32,886 nucleotides of DNA. It comes from Lingula anatina. Its lineage: Eukaryota; Brachiopoda; Lingulata; Lingulida; Lingulidae. The DNA is taken from the NCBI RefSeq assembly GCF_001039355.2, contig NW_019773625.1:406876-439761 (forward strand), written 5' to 3'. Under the pieces are notes generated by a model. That model worked only from the letters and a program-made list of their open reading frames with translations, was not told where the DNA came from and made no database searches. The position numbers were made by a program, and so were the translations under genes. Below, one piece after another: positions 32,861 to 32,886 of this stretch (position 1 is the stretch's first letter; each line of letters begins with the position of its first letter).

Positions 32861-32886
32861 CGATGCCGATGCCGATGCCGATGCCG
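32861..32886. repeat. (CGATGC)n hexamer array, open at window end
   Basis: At least four CGATGC units run off the right edge. They are GC-rich against the AT-rich intron. The total length is unknown. Confidence 0.92.

Overview
The window is eukaryotic genomic DNA. It is AT-rich, has GT-AG introns and long non-coding stretches, carries many microsatellites and poly-G tracts, and contains no bacterial gene organisation. It holds one convincing gene, read on the + strand: the 5' part of a hemicentin (HMCN1/him-4 type), an extracellular-matrix protein with an N-terminal VWA domain followed by a long Ig array. I could assemble 17 coding exons (4700-32611) whose splice phases all agree, giving an open frame of 1071 codons plus one base that runs off the window. 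The divergence from the vertebrate protein and the kinds of repeats present suggest a marine invertebrate. A mollusc or other lophotrochozoan is my low-confidence guess.

Layout. 1-4699 is upstream or 5'UTR sequence without a recognisable gene. Exon 1 (signal peptide and start of VWA) is followed by a 9.8 kb intron; exon 2 (core of VWA) by a 5.9 kb intron; exon 3 by a 4.7 kb intron. From 25652 onward the exons are closely spaced: exons 4-6 encode the conserved hemicentin region between VWA and Ig, and exons 7-17 encode seven Ig domains, mostly bounded by phase-1 introns. The window ends inside intron 17.

The non-coding part is the more unusual. (i) Two introns carry decayed copies of neighbouring exons: an exon 8 relic that keeps its acceptor AG but has an in-frame stop (27649-27712), and an exon 9 relic (28881-28957). 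(ii) In intron 1 an approximately 36-bp minisatellite is interrupted by three small inverted-repeat elements, and removing them with one target-site copy each restores normal array units (9387-10236). (iii) The exon 13 splice donor sits in the first copy of a 21-bp minisatellite (30755-30844). (iv) Intron 2 holds an inverted-repeat element with a perfect 26-bp central palindrome, and an antisense intronless ORF followed by AATAAA and an encoded A-run, which is a candidate processed retrocopy (19234-19675). I found no RNA gene, CRISPR array or second multi-exon gene.
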